Source: an uncultured Erysipelotrichaceae bacterium (GTDB lineage: Bacteria > Bacillota_I > Bacilli_A > RFN20 > CAG-826). From it: 64,000 bases of DNA. The stretch covers positions 41,120 to 105,119 of the forward strand of contig CADCDA010000005.1 in NCBI GenBank assembly GCA_902800025.1, written 5' to 3'. Every line of letters begins with the position of its first letter. Within the stretch, counting starts at the first letter, position 1. Made by a program: the position numbers and the translations under genes. The notes beneath the pieces were generated by a model. The model did no database searches, was not told the origin of the DNA, and saw nothing but the letters and a program-made list of their open reading frames with translations. Positions 33,926-42,518 of the stretch are shown in pieces.

Positions 33926-35767
33926 ATGGCATTCGGATTACTTTATGATTATTTAATGGGCCAGACCATAGACGCGTACAACTACTTCGGCGCTCATTTT
34001 GAAAATAGAGATGGCGTTGACGGAGTTGTTTTTAGATTATACGCTCCTATGGCAAGTGATGTTTCAGTCATTGGTGATTTCAATGATTGGAGTATGTATG
34101 CCCACAAAATGAACAAGATCGATGATTGCGGTGTTTATGAATTATTTATTCCTGGACTACAAAATTATCAATCCTACAAGTATCACTTTAGAAACGCGAA
34201 AGGAGTATATGTAGACAAAATTGACCCATATGCGTTCTTTAGTGAAGTTGCACCTGGAACTTGTTCGAGACTTTACGACATTAGAAATTTTGCGTGGCAT
34301 GATGAAAAGTTCTTAAAAGAAAGAACTCGTAACTTTGACAAACCAATGTCAATTTATGAAATGCACGCTGGAAGCTGGCTTAAGAGCCATCCAGGCAGAT
34401 TCTCTTCTTATGAAGAGTTAGCCGATGAATTAATTCCTTATATCCAAGGAATGGGATACACTCATGTGGAATTTATGCCAATCATGATGCACCCATTTTT
34501 AGGAAGCTGGGGCTATCAAGCAACGGGATTTTATTCTTGTGACCCAAGATATGGAAATCCACATCAATTGATGTCTTTAATTGATAGACTTCACCAAGCT
34601 GGTATTGGAGTGATTATCGACTTTGCGCCTGTTCACTTTGCTAACGACCCATGGGCTTTAGCGGAGTATGATGGAACTTGCTTATTTGAATATAGCAATA
34701 AATACCGTATTTCCCCATGGGGAAGCTATCAATTTGATTTAGGAAAAGATCCAGTTAGAAGCTTCCTTATGAGTGCGATTAATTTCTACGTGGAAATGTA
34801 TCACGCGGACGGAATTAGAATCGATGCGGTTAGTAATATTATTTTCTATAACGGCGATAAGAGAAATGGCACGAATGAAGGGGCGATTGAATTCATCAAA
34901 CGTTTAAACGGCAAGATGCATATCGCTCATTGCTCTGTCATGATGATTGCTGAAGATAGTAGTGATTATCCAGGAGTTACTAAGGACACTGATATCGGAC
35001 TTGGCTTCGATTATAAGTGGGACTTAGGTTGGATGAATGACACACTTAAATATTACGCACTAGACCCAGTTTATAAGAAATATGACCATAATAAACTTAC
35101 TTTCTCTATGGCGTATTTCTATAGTGATAATTTCTTATTACCATTCTCACACGATGAAGTCGTGCATGGAAAGGGCACCTTACTTAACAAGATGTGGGGA
35201 GACTATTATCAAAAGTTTGCCTTATTAAGAAACTTAGTCACATATCAATTTGGTCACCCAGGAAAGAAACTCAACTTTATGGGTAATGAATTCGGTTCAT
35301 TCGATGAATGGAACGAAAGTAAGTCTTTGCCATGGGAATTAAAACAATTCCCTGCACATGATTCGATTGCTCGTTTATATCATGATTTAAACCTCATCTA
35401 TCGCGCTCATCCAGCGATGTATTTTGAAGAGCATAATCCTGCCACCTTCAAATGGTTAATTGTTGATAATAGCACTGATAGTGTCTTTGCTTTCACAAGA
35501 AGAACAAAAGATGAAACATTAATATTTGTCTACAATATGACTCCTAACTTCTATGGATCATTTGGTATCCCAGTAGAAAAAGAAGGAGAATATGTTGAAA
35601 TCTTTAATAGTGATAAAGACATTTATGGTGGCGCAAATCAATATAACGGCGCTCCTATTGGAAGCTTTGGTGGTTTCATGACCATTAAGCTTGCCTCCTT
35701 TGGAGCAATGATTTTTAAACTCGATAAGGAATATATTCCACCAAAAGAGAAAAAATCAAAAAAATAG
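33926..35767 (+). CDS. glgB: 1,4-alpha-glucan branching enzyme
   Basis: A 613-residue cytoplasmic GH13 enzyme that makes alpha-1,6 branches in glycogen-like glucans. A CBM48 domain (about residues 20-115, 'FRLYAPMASDVSVIGDFNDW') precedes the barrel. Catalytic motifs are DFAPVHF, GIRIDAVSN with nucleophile D300, AEDSSDYPG with acid E343 and FSHDEVVHGKG with D410, the last diagnostic for branching enzymes. It is first in a glgB-glgP-dUTPase operon. No glgC or glgA is present in the window, so whether it serves glycogen synthesis or remodelling of imported maltodextrin is open. Confidence 0.95.
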   Translation: MAFGLLYDYLMGQTIDAYNYFGAHFENRDGVDGVVFRLYAPMASDVSVIGDFNDWSMYAHKMNKIDDCGVYELFIPGLQNYQSYKYHFRNAKGVYVDKIDPYAFFSEVAPGTCSRLYDIRNFAWHDEKFLKERTRNFDKPMSIYEMHAGSWLKSHPGRFSSYEELADELIPYIQGMGYTHVEFMPIMMHPFLGSWGYQATGFYSCDPRYGNPHQLMSLIDRLHQAGIGVIIDFAPVHFANDPWALAEYDGTCLFEYSNKYRISPWGSYQFDLGKDPVRSFLMSAINFYVEMYHADGIRIDAVSNIIFYNGDKRNGTNEGAIEFIKRLNGKMHIAHCSVMMIAEDSSDYPGVTKDTDIGLGFDYKWDLGWMNDTLKYYALDPVYKKYDHNKLTFSMAYFYSDNFLLPFSHDEVVHGKGTLLNKMWGDYYQKFALLRNLVTYQFGHPGKKLNFMGNEFGSFDEWNESKSLPWELKQFPAHDSIARLYHDLNLIYRAHPAMYFEEHNPATFKWLIVDNSTDSVFAFTRRTKDETLIFVYNMTPNFYGSFGIPVEKEGEYVEIFNSDKDIYGGANQYNGAPIGSFGGFMTIKLASFGAMIFKLDKEYIPPKEKKSKK

Positions 35768-35791
35768 TTTATTAGAAAAGGACGTGAACAT

Positions 35792-38194
35792 ATGTTTGCA
35801 TCGAAAAAAGATTTTAAAAATGAATTCCAATCACGTTTGCTCCAAAGATATGGTGTAGCCGTTAAGGACAGCTGTCCTAACGAACAATACACAATCTTAG
35901 GAGAAATGATTCGTGATTACGCGAATGTTGACTGGAGTAAAACCCACTTAGAATCAATTCAAGGAAAGAGAAGTTTAATCTACTTTTCCATGGAGTTCTT
36001 AATTGGCCGTTTGCTTAATAACAACATTCAAAACCTCGGCTTATATAACATTATCAAAGAAGGATTAGATGAACTCGGTATCGATATCAACACCTTAGAA
36101 GGTGAAGAGAGCGATGCTGGTCTAGGTAATGGTGGTTTAGGACGTCTAGCAGCCTGTTTCTTAGATTCAATTGCTTCTTTAGGTTATATTGGTCACGGTA
36201 ACTGTATCAGATACGCATATGGCTTCTTTAGACAAAAGATTGCCGAAGGCAAACAAAGAGAATTACCAGATCAATGGTTAACTAACGGAAACGTTTGGGA
36301 AGTCAGAAGAGCAAAATACGCGGTTGAAGTTAAGTTCTACGGACACCCAGAGAGCTATCAAAAGAAAGATGGAACTTTTGGTATTAAAACCGCTGACGCT
36401 TTAATCGTTAGAGCGGTTCCTTATGATATGCCAGTTATCGGTTATCAAAACCATGTTACAAATACTTTAAGGCTTTGGAACGCTGAACCAAGTAGTAAGC
36501 CACTTCCAAAATCCACTTCATTTACCGATTATTGCATCGCTCTAGAAGAGCTTTGCCATGGCTTATATCCAGATGATTCTACTGAAGCAGGACGTATTTT
36601 AAGATTACGTCAACAATACTTCTTAGTGTCTGCTGGTTTACAAAGTGCCCTTAATTCATATTATCGTCACCATAATACCCTTATTGGTATTCATGAAGAC
36701 TATGTCTTCCAACTCAATGATACTCACCCAATTCTCGCTATTCCTGAAATGATGAGAATCATGCTTGATGAGTATGATATGGAATGGGATGACGCATGGA
36801 ATGAAGTTACTAAGTGTATGGCTTACACTAACCACACCGTCATGGTGGAAGCATTAGAAAAATGGCCAATTAACTATGTTCAACATTTAATTCCACGTTG
36901 CTACATGATTATTGAAGAAATCAATCGTCGTTTTAATAACGAAATGATGGAAAAAGGCGTTAGCGAATGGGAAAGACATGCGATGAACATTATCAAAGAT
37001 GGTCAAATCCATATGACTAATTTAGCCATCTATACTGCTTTCTCAGTTAATGGTGTTGCAGCTTTACACACTGAAATCTTAAAGACTATTACCTTTAAAG
37101 AATTCTATAAGTACATGCCAGAGAAATTTAATAACAAGACCAATGGTGTCACTCATCGTAGATGGTTATTAAATTCTAATCCAAAACTCGCCAAACTTAT
37201 CACAAGTAAGATCGGTGAAAAATGGATTACTGATATGAGCAAGATTAAGGCTTTTGAAAAGTTCCAAAACGATGAAAAAGTCTTAAAAGAACTCCAAGAA
37301 ATCAAACTCGAAAATAAAAAGAAACTCGCCGCTTATATCAAAGAACATAACGGCATTGAAGTTGATGTCAATTCTATCTTTGATGTCCAAATTAAGCGTT
37401 TACACGCTTATAAGAGACAATTAATGAATGTCTTCCACATCATTTATCTCTATCAAAGAATGAAGAGCGATCCAGAATTTAGAATCTATCCACATACCTA
37501 TATCTTTGGTGCGAAAGCCGCTCCAAGTTATGTGTATGCAAAAAAGATTATCGAATTAATTTTAGCGGTTGCTGATGTTGTCAATAATGACCCAGATGTT
37601 TCACCATTCTTAAAAGTGGTCTTTATTGAAAACTATGGCGTTTCTTTAGCGGAATTAATCATTCCAGCCGCTGATATTAGCGAACAAATTTCTACCGCCG
37701 GTAAAGAAGCTAGTGGTACCTCTAACATGAAATTCATGATGAATGGTGCGATTACTTTAGGCACGATGGATGGAGCGAATGTTGAAATCGTTAATAATGC
37801 TGGTGAAGATAATGAAATTATCTTTGGCTTAAGAGATAACGAAGTCGAAGAAATGGTGCGTAATGGAACTTATTCTCCATGGGATATGTATAATAACGAT
37901 TACCGCATTAAAGCGATTATGGACTCCTTATTTGATGGAGAATGGACCAATTATCGAAGAGATAAATTCAGAATGATTTTTGATGAAATCTTTAACAATA
38001 ATGATCAATACTTCATCCTTAAGGATTTACCAAGTTATATTGAAGCACAAGAAAAAGCCGCTTTGCTTTACCAAGATCAAAACAAGTGGGCAAAGATGTG
38101 CTTAATCAATATCGCTAATAGTGGTTACTTCTCAAGTGATAGAACAATTGAAGAATATGTAAGAGATATTTGGAAATTGGAGAAGATTGCTTAA
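35792..38194 (+). CDS. glgP: Glycogen/maltodextrin phosphorylase
   Basis: An 800-residue PLP enzyme releasing glucose-1-phosphate from alpha-1,4 chains. The PLP site 'EASGTSNMKFMMNGAITLGTMDGANVEI' carries Lys647; 'GLGNGGLGRLAACFLDS' near residue 110 and 'NDTHP' near 309 are also conserved. Length and order agree with the GT35 family. AAAGGACGTG stands before the ATG, 24 bases after glgB. It completes the cytoplasmic branch of the starch pathway with MalQ. Its stop overlaps the next ATG (TAATG). Confidence 0.96.
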   Translation: MFASKKDFKNEFQSRLLQRYGVAVKDSCPNEQYTILGEMIRDYANVDWSKTHLESIQGKRSLIYFSMEFLIGRLLNNNIQNLGLYNIIKEGLDELGIDINTLEGEESDAGLGNGGLGRLAACFLDSIASLGYIGHGNCIRYAYGFFRQKIAEGKQRELPDQWLTNGNVWEVRRAKYAVEVKFYGHPESYQKKDGTFGIKTADALIVRAVPYDMPVIGYQNHVTNTLRLWNAEPSSKPLPKSTSFTDYCIALEELCHGLYPDDSTEAGRILRLRQQYFLVSAGLQSALNSYYRHHNTLIGIHEDYVFQLNDTHPILAIPEMMRIMLDEYDMEWDDAWNEVTKCMAYTNHTVMVEALEKWPINYVQHLIPRCYMIIEEINRRFNNEMMEKGVSEWERHAMNIIKDGQIHMTNLAIYTAFSVNGVAALHTEILKTITFKEFYKYMPEKFNNKTNGVTHRRWLLNSNPKLAKLITSKIGEKWITDMSKIKAFEKFQNDEKVLKELQEIKLENKKKLAAYIKEHNGIEVDVNSIFDVQIKRLHAYKRQLMNVFHIIYLYQRMKSDPEFRIYPHTYIFGAKAAPSYVYAKKIIELILAVADVVNNDPDVSPFLKVVFIENYGVSLAELIIPAADISEQISTAGKEASGTSNMKFMMNGAITLGTMDGANVEIVNNAGEDNEIIFGLRDNEVEEMVRNGTYSPWDMYNNDYRIKAIMDSLFDGEWTNYRRDKFRMIFDEIFNNNDQYFILKDLPSYIEAQEKAALLYQDQNKWAKMCLINIANSGYFSSDRTIEEYVRDIWKLEKIA

Positions 38195-38685
38195 TGATTT
38201 GCGATTTGACAGATTTATATAATAAGCAACGAGAATTAGACGCGGAAATCGCGTCTAATCATCGTATTAGCTACCAAACAACAAGAAATAAGAGAACACT
38301 TGCTTTACTTGTTGAACTTGGAGAATTCGCAAATGCGACCCGTACTTTTAAGTACTGGTCAAATAAACCAAGTGAATCAAAAGAGAGAGTTCTTGACGAA
38401 TTTGCGGATGGTTTGCATTTCCTTCTTTCCTTAGGAATTGATCAAGGATTTAATGTCGATAGTATCGAAGTAAATGACGACGATAATACCCTAACTGACA
38501 ATTTACTTCGAACTTATGAATTAACCTCTATTTTCTATTCAAACCAGACTTTGGAAAACTACTTAAGCATGTTCATTTCTTATCTTAGAGCCCTCTATAA
38601 ACTCGGTTATTCTTGGGAGGAAGCGAAGGCTGCTTACTATTCAAAGTTACAAGAAAATTATAATCGTCAAAATAACAATTATTAA
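38194..38685 (+). CDS. dUTPase-like all-alpha NTP pyrophosphatase
   Basis: A 163-residue protein of the dimeric dUTPase/MazG-like superfamily, which hydrolyses dUTP or other NTPs to monophosphates. The helical metal-binding pattern is visible as 'LALLVELGEFANATRTFKYW' and, farther on, 'DEFADGLHFLLSLG', providing the E-x-x-E and E-x-x-D side chains. I set the start at ATG 38194, which overlaps the glgP stop and has GGAGAAG eight bases upstream; an in-frame TTG at 38170 is less likely. It seems co-transcribed with glgP without a clear metabolic link. Confidence 0.8.
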   Translation: MICDLTDLYNKQRELDAEIASNHRISYQTTRNKRTLALLVELGEFANATRTFKYWSNKPSESKERVLDEFADGLHFLLSLGIDQGFNVDSIEVNDDDNTLTDNLLRTYELTSIFYSNQTLENYLSMFISYLRALYKLGYSWEEAKAAYYSKLQENYNRQNNNY

Positions 38686-38721
38686 TTATATTAATAATTA
38701 GACTAAAAAAATAAAAATAAA

Positions 38722-38758
38722 TGGGAGTTTTGTTCTTGTAGAACACCCCATTTTTTTG
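38722..38758 (+). terminator. Terminator of the glgB-glgP operon
   Basis: An interrupted hairpin: ATGGG/CCCAT outside, TGTTC/GAACA inside a TTGTA loop, then seven Ts. The 3' side overlaps the promoter of the CarD-like gene. Confidence 0.7.
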
Positions 38759-38765
38759 TCATAAT
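38736..38765 (+). promoter_or_regulatory. Promoter of the CarD-like gene, predicted leaderless start
   Basis: TTGTAG (38736-38741), an 18-base spacer and CATAAT (38760-38765), ending six bases before the ATG at 38772. No Shine-Dalgarno. It is nested in the upstream terminator hairpin. Confidence 0.5.
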
Positions 38766-38771
38766 AGTAAT

Positions 38772-39257
38772 ATGGAGTATAAAGTAGGAGAACGTGTAGT
38801 TCACTCAAGAGAAGGATTATCTACTATTAAAGATATGACTTCCATCTCGGGAAACGAATATTTTGTCGTGGTTAGCGATAAAGGTGACCGCGAGAATATT
38901 TACGTACTCAAAAATCGAACCGAAAATATTATTCGTCCGATTATGAGTTTAGAAGAGGCGAATGAACTAATTAACTATATGAAGTCTGTTGAAGCAGAAT
39001 TCATCAGTAACACCAAACAAAGAAGAGACCAATATCGTAAAAGATTACTCTCTGGAATGGTGAAAGATCTCGCTTACTTAACTAAACAGCTCTATTTCTT
39101 TAATTACTACAATTCAATCGGACAAGTTGTCAAACTTGGACCAACCGATTTACAGATGTTAAAAGACGCTGAAAGAGTGCTATATGATGAATTAGCAATC
39201 TCGTTTGGAATCGATAGAGACTCAGTAAGTCAAAAAGTTGAAAGCCTAATTAAGTAA
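38772..39257 (+). CDS. CarD/CdnL-family transcription regulator
   Basis: A 161-residue protein. The N-terminal CarD_CdnL/TRCF RNA polymerase-interacting domain spans about residues 1-60 ('YKVGERVVHSREGLSTIKDMTSI', 'YFVVVSDKGDRENIYVLKNR') and is followed by an all-helical part. Such proteins bind the RNA polymerase beta subunit and affect open-complex stability, notably at rRNA promoters. The length is typical. The gene is monocistronic, starts without a ribosome binding site and overlaps the 3' end of the convergent phosphatase gene by 12 bases; its terminator lies inside that gene. Confidence 0.88.
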   Translation: MEYKVGERVVHSREGLSTIKDMTSISGNEYFVVVSDKGDRENIYVLKNRTENIIRPIMSLEEANELINYMKSVEAEFISNTKQRRDQYRKRLLSGMVKDLAYLTKQLYFFNYYNSIGQVVKLGPTDLQMLKDAERVLYDELAISFGIDRDSVSQKVESLIK

Positions 39258-39899
39258 ATCTAATAACTCACTTATCGAATCAATGATAGGTGAGTTTTTT
39301 GTTAGCTCTAAAAGATACTCTTTTGAACGATACCCATAACTAACAAGGACGCAGTCGAGGTTTGAGTTAGTGGCAGTTTCATAATCGACATTGGTGTCAC
39401 CAATATATAGTGCTTCTTTATTAGTAACACTTAATTCAGATAATACTTTATTCACTAAATCGTTTGCGGGTTTATATCTTAAAGTTGGAATCGAACCCTG
39501 AATTGCATCAAAAATATTTGGAAGATAAAAGTTAACCAATTTTTTTGCGCCTTCATCAAACTTATTTGAAACAACCGCGAGTTTATAGCCTCTCGTTTTA
39601 AGAGTGAGAAGCGTCTCTTTAACTCCTTCATAAGGGAAGGAATTTTCAAAGTAGTGGGCTTTGTAATACTCTTTAAAAATTGAGAGACATTCAGGATAAT
39701 CTTTATTATTTATTCCATTAGGAATACTTCTTTCAATTAGCTTAGCTACTCCGTTACCAATATCATCGGTTGTGTTTTTGACGGTACGTAAAGGATACCC
39801 GAGTTTTTCTAGGGCATAATTAGTAGCGACATTTAAGTCTTTGACTGTGTTTATCAATGTGCCGTCTAAATCAAAAATGAGGAGTTTCTTTTTATTCAC
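39246..39899 (-). CDS. HAD-family phosphatase (phosphoglycolate phosphatase-like)
   Basis: A 217-residue HAD hydrolase: motif I DLDGTL (residues 10-15) with nucleophile Asp, motif II VVSNK near residue 108, motif III Lys near 'RYKPAND', and motif IV IGDTNVDYETA near 168. The helical cap between motifs I and II and the length match Gph/PpaX-type enzymes acting on small phosphorylated compounds. The start codon is GTG at 39899. Its -10 box (TAAAAT on the minus strand) lies six bases upstream, so this also looks leaderless. It is convergent with the CarD-like gene. Confidence 0.87.
   Translation of the reverse strand: MNKKKLLIFDLDGTLINTVKDLNVATNYALEKLGYPLRTVKNTTDDIGNGVAKLIERSIPNGINNKDYPECLSIFKEYYKAHYFENSFPYEGVKETLLTLKTRGYKLAVVSNKFDEGAKKLVNFYLPNIFDAIQGSIPTLRYKPANDLVNKVLSELSVTNKEALYIGDTNVDYETATNSNLDCVLVSYGYRSKEYLLELTKNSPIIDSISELLDLLN
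39265..39300 (+). terminator. Terminator of the CarD-like gene inside the convergent gene
   Basis: A 12-base-pair stem (39265-39276 with 39285-39296, one G-U pair) with an eight-base loop and a T run. It is located within the last codons of the minus-strand HAD gene, so these bases both encode protein and end the opposite transcript. Confidence 0.8.
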
Positions 39900-39905
39900 A
39901 AATCT

Positions 39906-39935
39906 ATTTTACTGATTTTAGTAGTGAAATGTCTA
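39906..39935 (-). promoter_or_regulatory. Promoter of the HAD gene, predicted leaderless GTG start
   Basis: On the minus strand, TAGACA, an 18-base spacer and TAAAAT, with the -10 ending six bases before GTG. Predicted +1 is the G of the start codon. Confidence 0.5.
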
Positions 39936-39946
39936 ATCATATATGA

Positions 39947-39975
39947 TTGCCATTTCTATTTTTCGCCTATATAAT
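39947..39975 (+). promoter_or_regulatory. Promoter of the O-antigen-ligase-like gene
   Basis: TTGCCA (39947-39952), an exact 17-base spacer and TATAAT (39970-39975). Expected transcription start is near 39982, about four bases before the ATG at 39986. The TTG of the -35 box should not be taken as a start codon. Confidence 0.7.
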
Positions 39976-39985
39976 TGATATTCAA

Positions 39986-42073
39986 ATGGGTAAATATAGA
40001 TTTACATTCACTAATATTCTATTTTGGGTTGCTATTATTGCTTCCATTTTAGTTTTTGAAAATATCACCTTCTTTGAAAAGGGAACAGCAGAAACATTTA
40101 TGCTTCCAGGAATGCAAGACCCATATTTCTTTATGTTCTTTGGAATTGCTGCTTTCTGTTTTGTGGCGCTGATTTTATATGAGACATTTTTTAATAGAGC
40201 GAAAGTTAATAAACTCGCTTTAGTGGTTTGCCTTACTGTTTTAGTGTGTGGGATTATTGGCATTTATTCATTTAATGGTATGACTTTCTCTAATGGGGCC
40301 GCTCCAATAGTGGTTACTGAATGGGACAAAATCAAACATGTTTTATCATTTGTTTTATTTGTATTAACTGTCTATTCTACAGTCTTTTATTTTAATAAAA
40401 ACCATCCATCTATTAAGAGACTAAGATTCCTCTTCTTAATCCTTGTTTTAGTGACTTATTTCTTTGTTATTTATTCAATTGCCACTGAATACTGGAAATA
40501 TGAAATGATTGCTAATACGAAGTTAGATGAAGAAATTCCTCATGTTAGCGTTCAATCTTTATTCCAAAACTCCAATATGTTTGCGGGATTCATTTTAATG
40601 GGTATCTGCGCAGCAATGGGTCTTAACTATTTCAAAAAGAATCCGCTTTCTTATATTTCAATTATCGGTTTTTCAATCGTTCAAGTATTCGCTTGTTCTT
40701 TAACAAGCATCATCATAACTATAACTGGCACTTTATTATATTTCTTAGCGGAGATTATCGCTGACTTTAAGAAATACAAAACAGGACCAGTTCCTTTCGT
40801 TAAATTAACGATTGTCTTAATAGCTTATGTCGCTATTATTTTGATGTTCTGTTTAGCTCAAACTTATGACGTAGGAGCGGTTACTGCTTTCTGCCGATAT
40901 TTATATCGTGAGTTATCCACAAGTGATTTCAATAGCTTCACTAATAGAAGAGAAATCTGGGAAGCAGCGATTGGAGCAAGCAATCAAAACATTACTACAT
41001 TACTATTTGGCTATGGATTTAGAAATTCCGAATACATTGTCGGTGGTCTTATGAATGTTGATGATCATCGTATCAGTTGCCATAACGGTTATTTGCAACT
41101 CCTTCTTAACTTTGGAGTTATCGGTTTAGTGGCTTTTGGCGTTTTTGTATTTGTGTATTTATTCTCGCTTATCCGTCTATTTAGAAGACATTTAAGATTC
41201 TCACTTATTTTCTTAATTATTGGTTTTTCATATTTTGCTTTAGCAACCATGGAATCAATTATCGCCTTCAATGCGAGTGCGACTGGTATTATTATTGGTG
41301 CTTCATTCTATTTACCTGTCATTAATCGATATCGTCACTTTAGACACAAAGAAGTTGGTGATTACGCGATTGATTATCATTCATCACCAAAACTATTAGA
41401 ACCAAAATTAGTAGCGAGAATGTCAACTCGATTAATTTTGTCGCTTATGGCGATTGTGGGAGTGTTCTTCATCTTTGATGACTTCCGCTCTAATACACAT
41501 ATTTACTATTCGTTAGTGAATGCTTCTGTGGTTTTAGGATTATTATTCTTCTCTTGGCCATATTTGAATGCTTTATGGGCGAAGACAGGTCATTTATATA
41601 AGTATCTTTTCCATGCGTTACTATTTGTTATACCTCTTGCTTTATTAGCGTCAGGCTCTTCAGTGATGATCTTCACTCAAGGGGATAACGCTAATCAGGG
41701 ATATATTTGGATTTGTCCAGCAGCGTTTATTCTTTATTTGCTACTCGAGATAAGTGTTTATTCCATCATTATGCATGGAAGCTTTAAATTATATTTAAAT
41801 ACCTTTGTTGGTATTAAAACATCCTTAGGCTCATTAATTGGAGCGGGTGGATATATCGCTTTAGCGTACTATGTAAGAGGGTATTTAATTCCTGATTCAA
41901 TGATTACATATTTGCTATTAGCTATCGGAGCGGGATTATTCTATTATTCATTCTCCTTCCTCACTCCATTTAAAGACTTATTTGAAATCGTTAGATTCCA
42001 AGGGGAATTTGATGCAAACTTAATGAAGATCGATATCATTAGAGATCGTTTGGAGGAACCATATGAAATCTAG
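39986..42073 (+). CDS. O-antigen ligase/polymerase-like membrane protein with long C-terminal extension
   Basis: A 695-residue polytopic membrane protein. The first ~440 residues contain about eleven hydrophobic helices and the Wzy_C-type pattern 'NRREIWEAAIGA...LLFGYGFRNSEY...HNGYLQLLLNFGVIGL' (about residues 315-380), as in O-antigen ligases and polysaccharide polymerases. The remaining ~250 residues add several more helices, ending in a charged tail, which is more than this family normally has. It may polymerise or ligate a surface polysaccharide. I choose ATG 39986 because the upstream TTG is the -35 element. It overlaps smpB by 11 bases; the GGAGG for smpB lies in its last codons. Confidence 0.78.
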   Translation: MGKYRFTFTNILFWVAIIASILVFENITFFEKGTAETFMLPGMQDPYFFMFFGIAAFCFVALILYETFFNRAKVNKLALVVCLTVLVCGIIGIYSFNGMTFSNGAAPIVVTEWDKIKHVLSFVLFVLTVYSTVFYFNKNHPSIKRLRFLFLILVLVTYFFVIYSIATEYWKYEMIANTKLDEEIPHVSVQSLFQNSNMFAGFILMGICAAMGLNYFKKNPLSYISIIGFSIVQVFACSLTSIIITITGTLLYFLAEIIADFKKYKTGPVPFVKLTIVLIAYVAIILMFCLAQTYDVGAVTAFCRYLYRELSTSDFNSFTNRREIWEAAIGASNQNITTLLFGYGFRNSEYIVGGLMNVDDHRISCHNGYLQLLLNFGVIGLVAFGVFVFVYLFSLIRLFRRHLRFSLIFLIIGFSYFALATMESIIAFNASATGIIIGASFYLPVINRYRHFRHKEVGDYAIDYHSSPKLLEPKLVARMSTRLILSLMAIVGVFFIFDDFRSNTHIYYSLVNASVVLGLLFFSWPYLNALWAKTGHLYKYLFHALLFVIPLALLASGSSVMIFTQGDNANQGYIWICPAAFILYLLLEISVYSIIMHGSFKLYLNTFVGIKTSLGSLIGAGGYIALAYYVRGYLIPDSMITYLLLAIGAGLFYYSFSFLTPFKDLFEIVRFQGEFDANLMKIDIIRDRLEEPYEI

Positions 42074-42518
42074 TGGAATTAAAATTATCGCCCAAAACAA
42101 GAAAGCTTCTTTTAACTATTTTTTAAGTGACTTTACAGAATGCGGTATTGAATTAAAAGGAACAGAAATTAAATCTCTTCGTAACCATGGAGCGACAATT
42201 GGTGATTCTTATATTGTGATTCGTAATGGGAACGCTGAAATAATTAATATGTATATTAAACCTTATGAACAAGGGAATCTTTTTAATCACGATCCTTTAA
42301 GAAATAGACAGCTCTTATTGCATAAGAAAGAAATTAAATGGTTTGAGATGAAAATTAAGCAAGGTGGTTTTACAGTTGTGCCCACTAAGATTTATCTTAA
42401 AAACGGAAGAGCAAAAGTGGAAATTGCTTTAGCGAAAGGCAAAAAACTATACGATAAACGTGAAACGATTAAGCAAAGAGATTTATCGAGAAGTATGAAT
42501 AGAGGAGATGACGAATAA
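42063..42518 (+). CDS. smpB: SsrA-binding protein SmpB
   Basis: A 151-residue RNA-binding protein that brings tmRNA to stalled ribosomes in trans-translation. Landmarks are 'IAQNKKASFNYFLSDFTECGIELKGTEIKSLR' at the N-terminus, 'INMYIKPYEQGN' in the middle, and 'AKGKKLYDKRETIKQRDLSR' at the C-terminus. The GGAGG site lies in the upstream gene, and the stop overlaps the folC ATG (TAATG). I see no tmRNA gene in this window. Confidence 0.95.
   Translation: MKSSGIKIIAQNKKASFNYFLSDFTECGIELKGTEIKSLRNHGATIGDSYIVIRNGNAEIINMYIKPYEQGNLFNHDPLRNRQLLLHKKEIKWFEMKIKQGGFTVVPTKIYLKNGRAKVEIALAKGKKLYDKRETIKQRDLSRSMNRGDDE

Noticed and set aside
39947..39988. TTG at 39947 as the start of the O-antigen-ligase-like gene
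   Set aside because: This TTG belongs to the -35 box TTGCCA, 17 bases before TATAAT. The ATG at 39986 lies just after the predicted transcription start.
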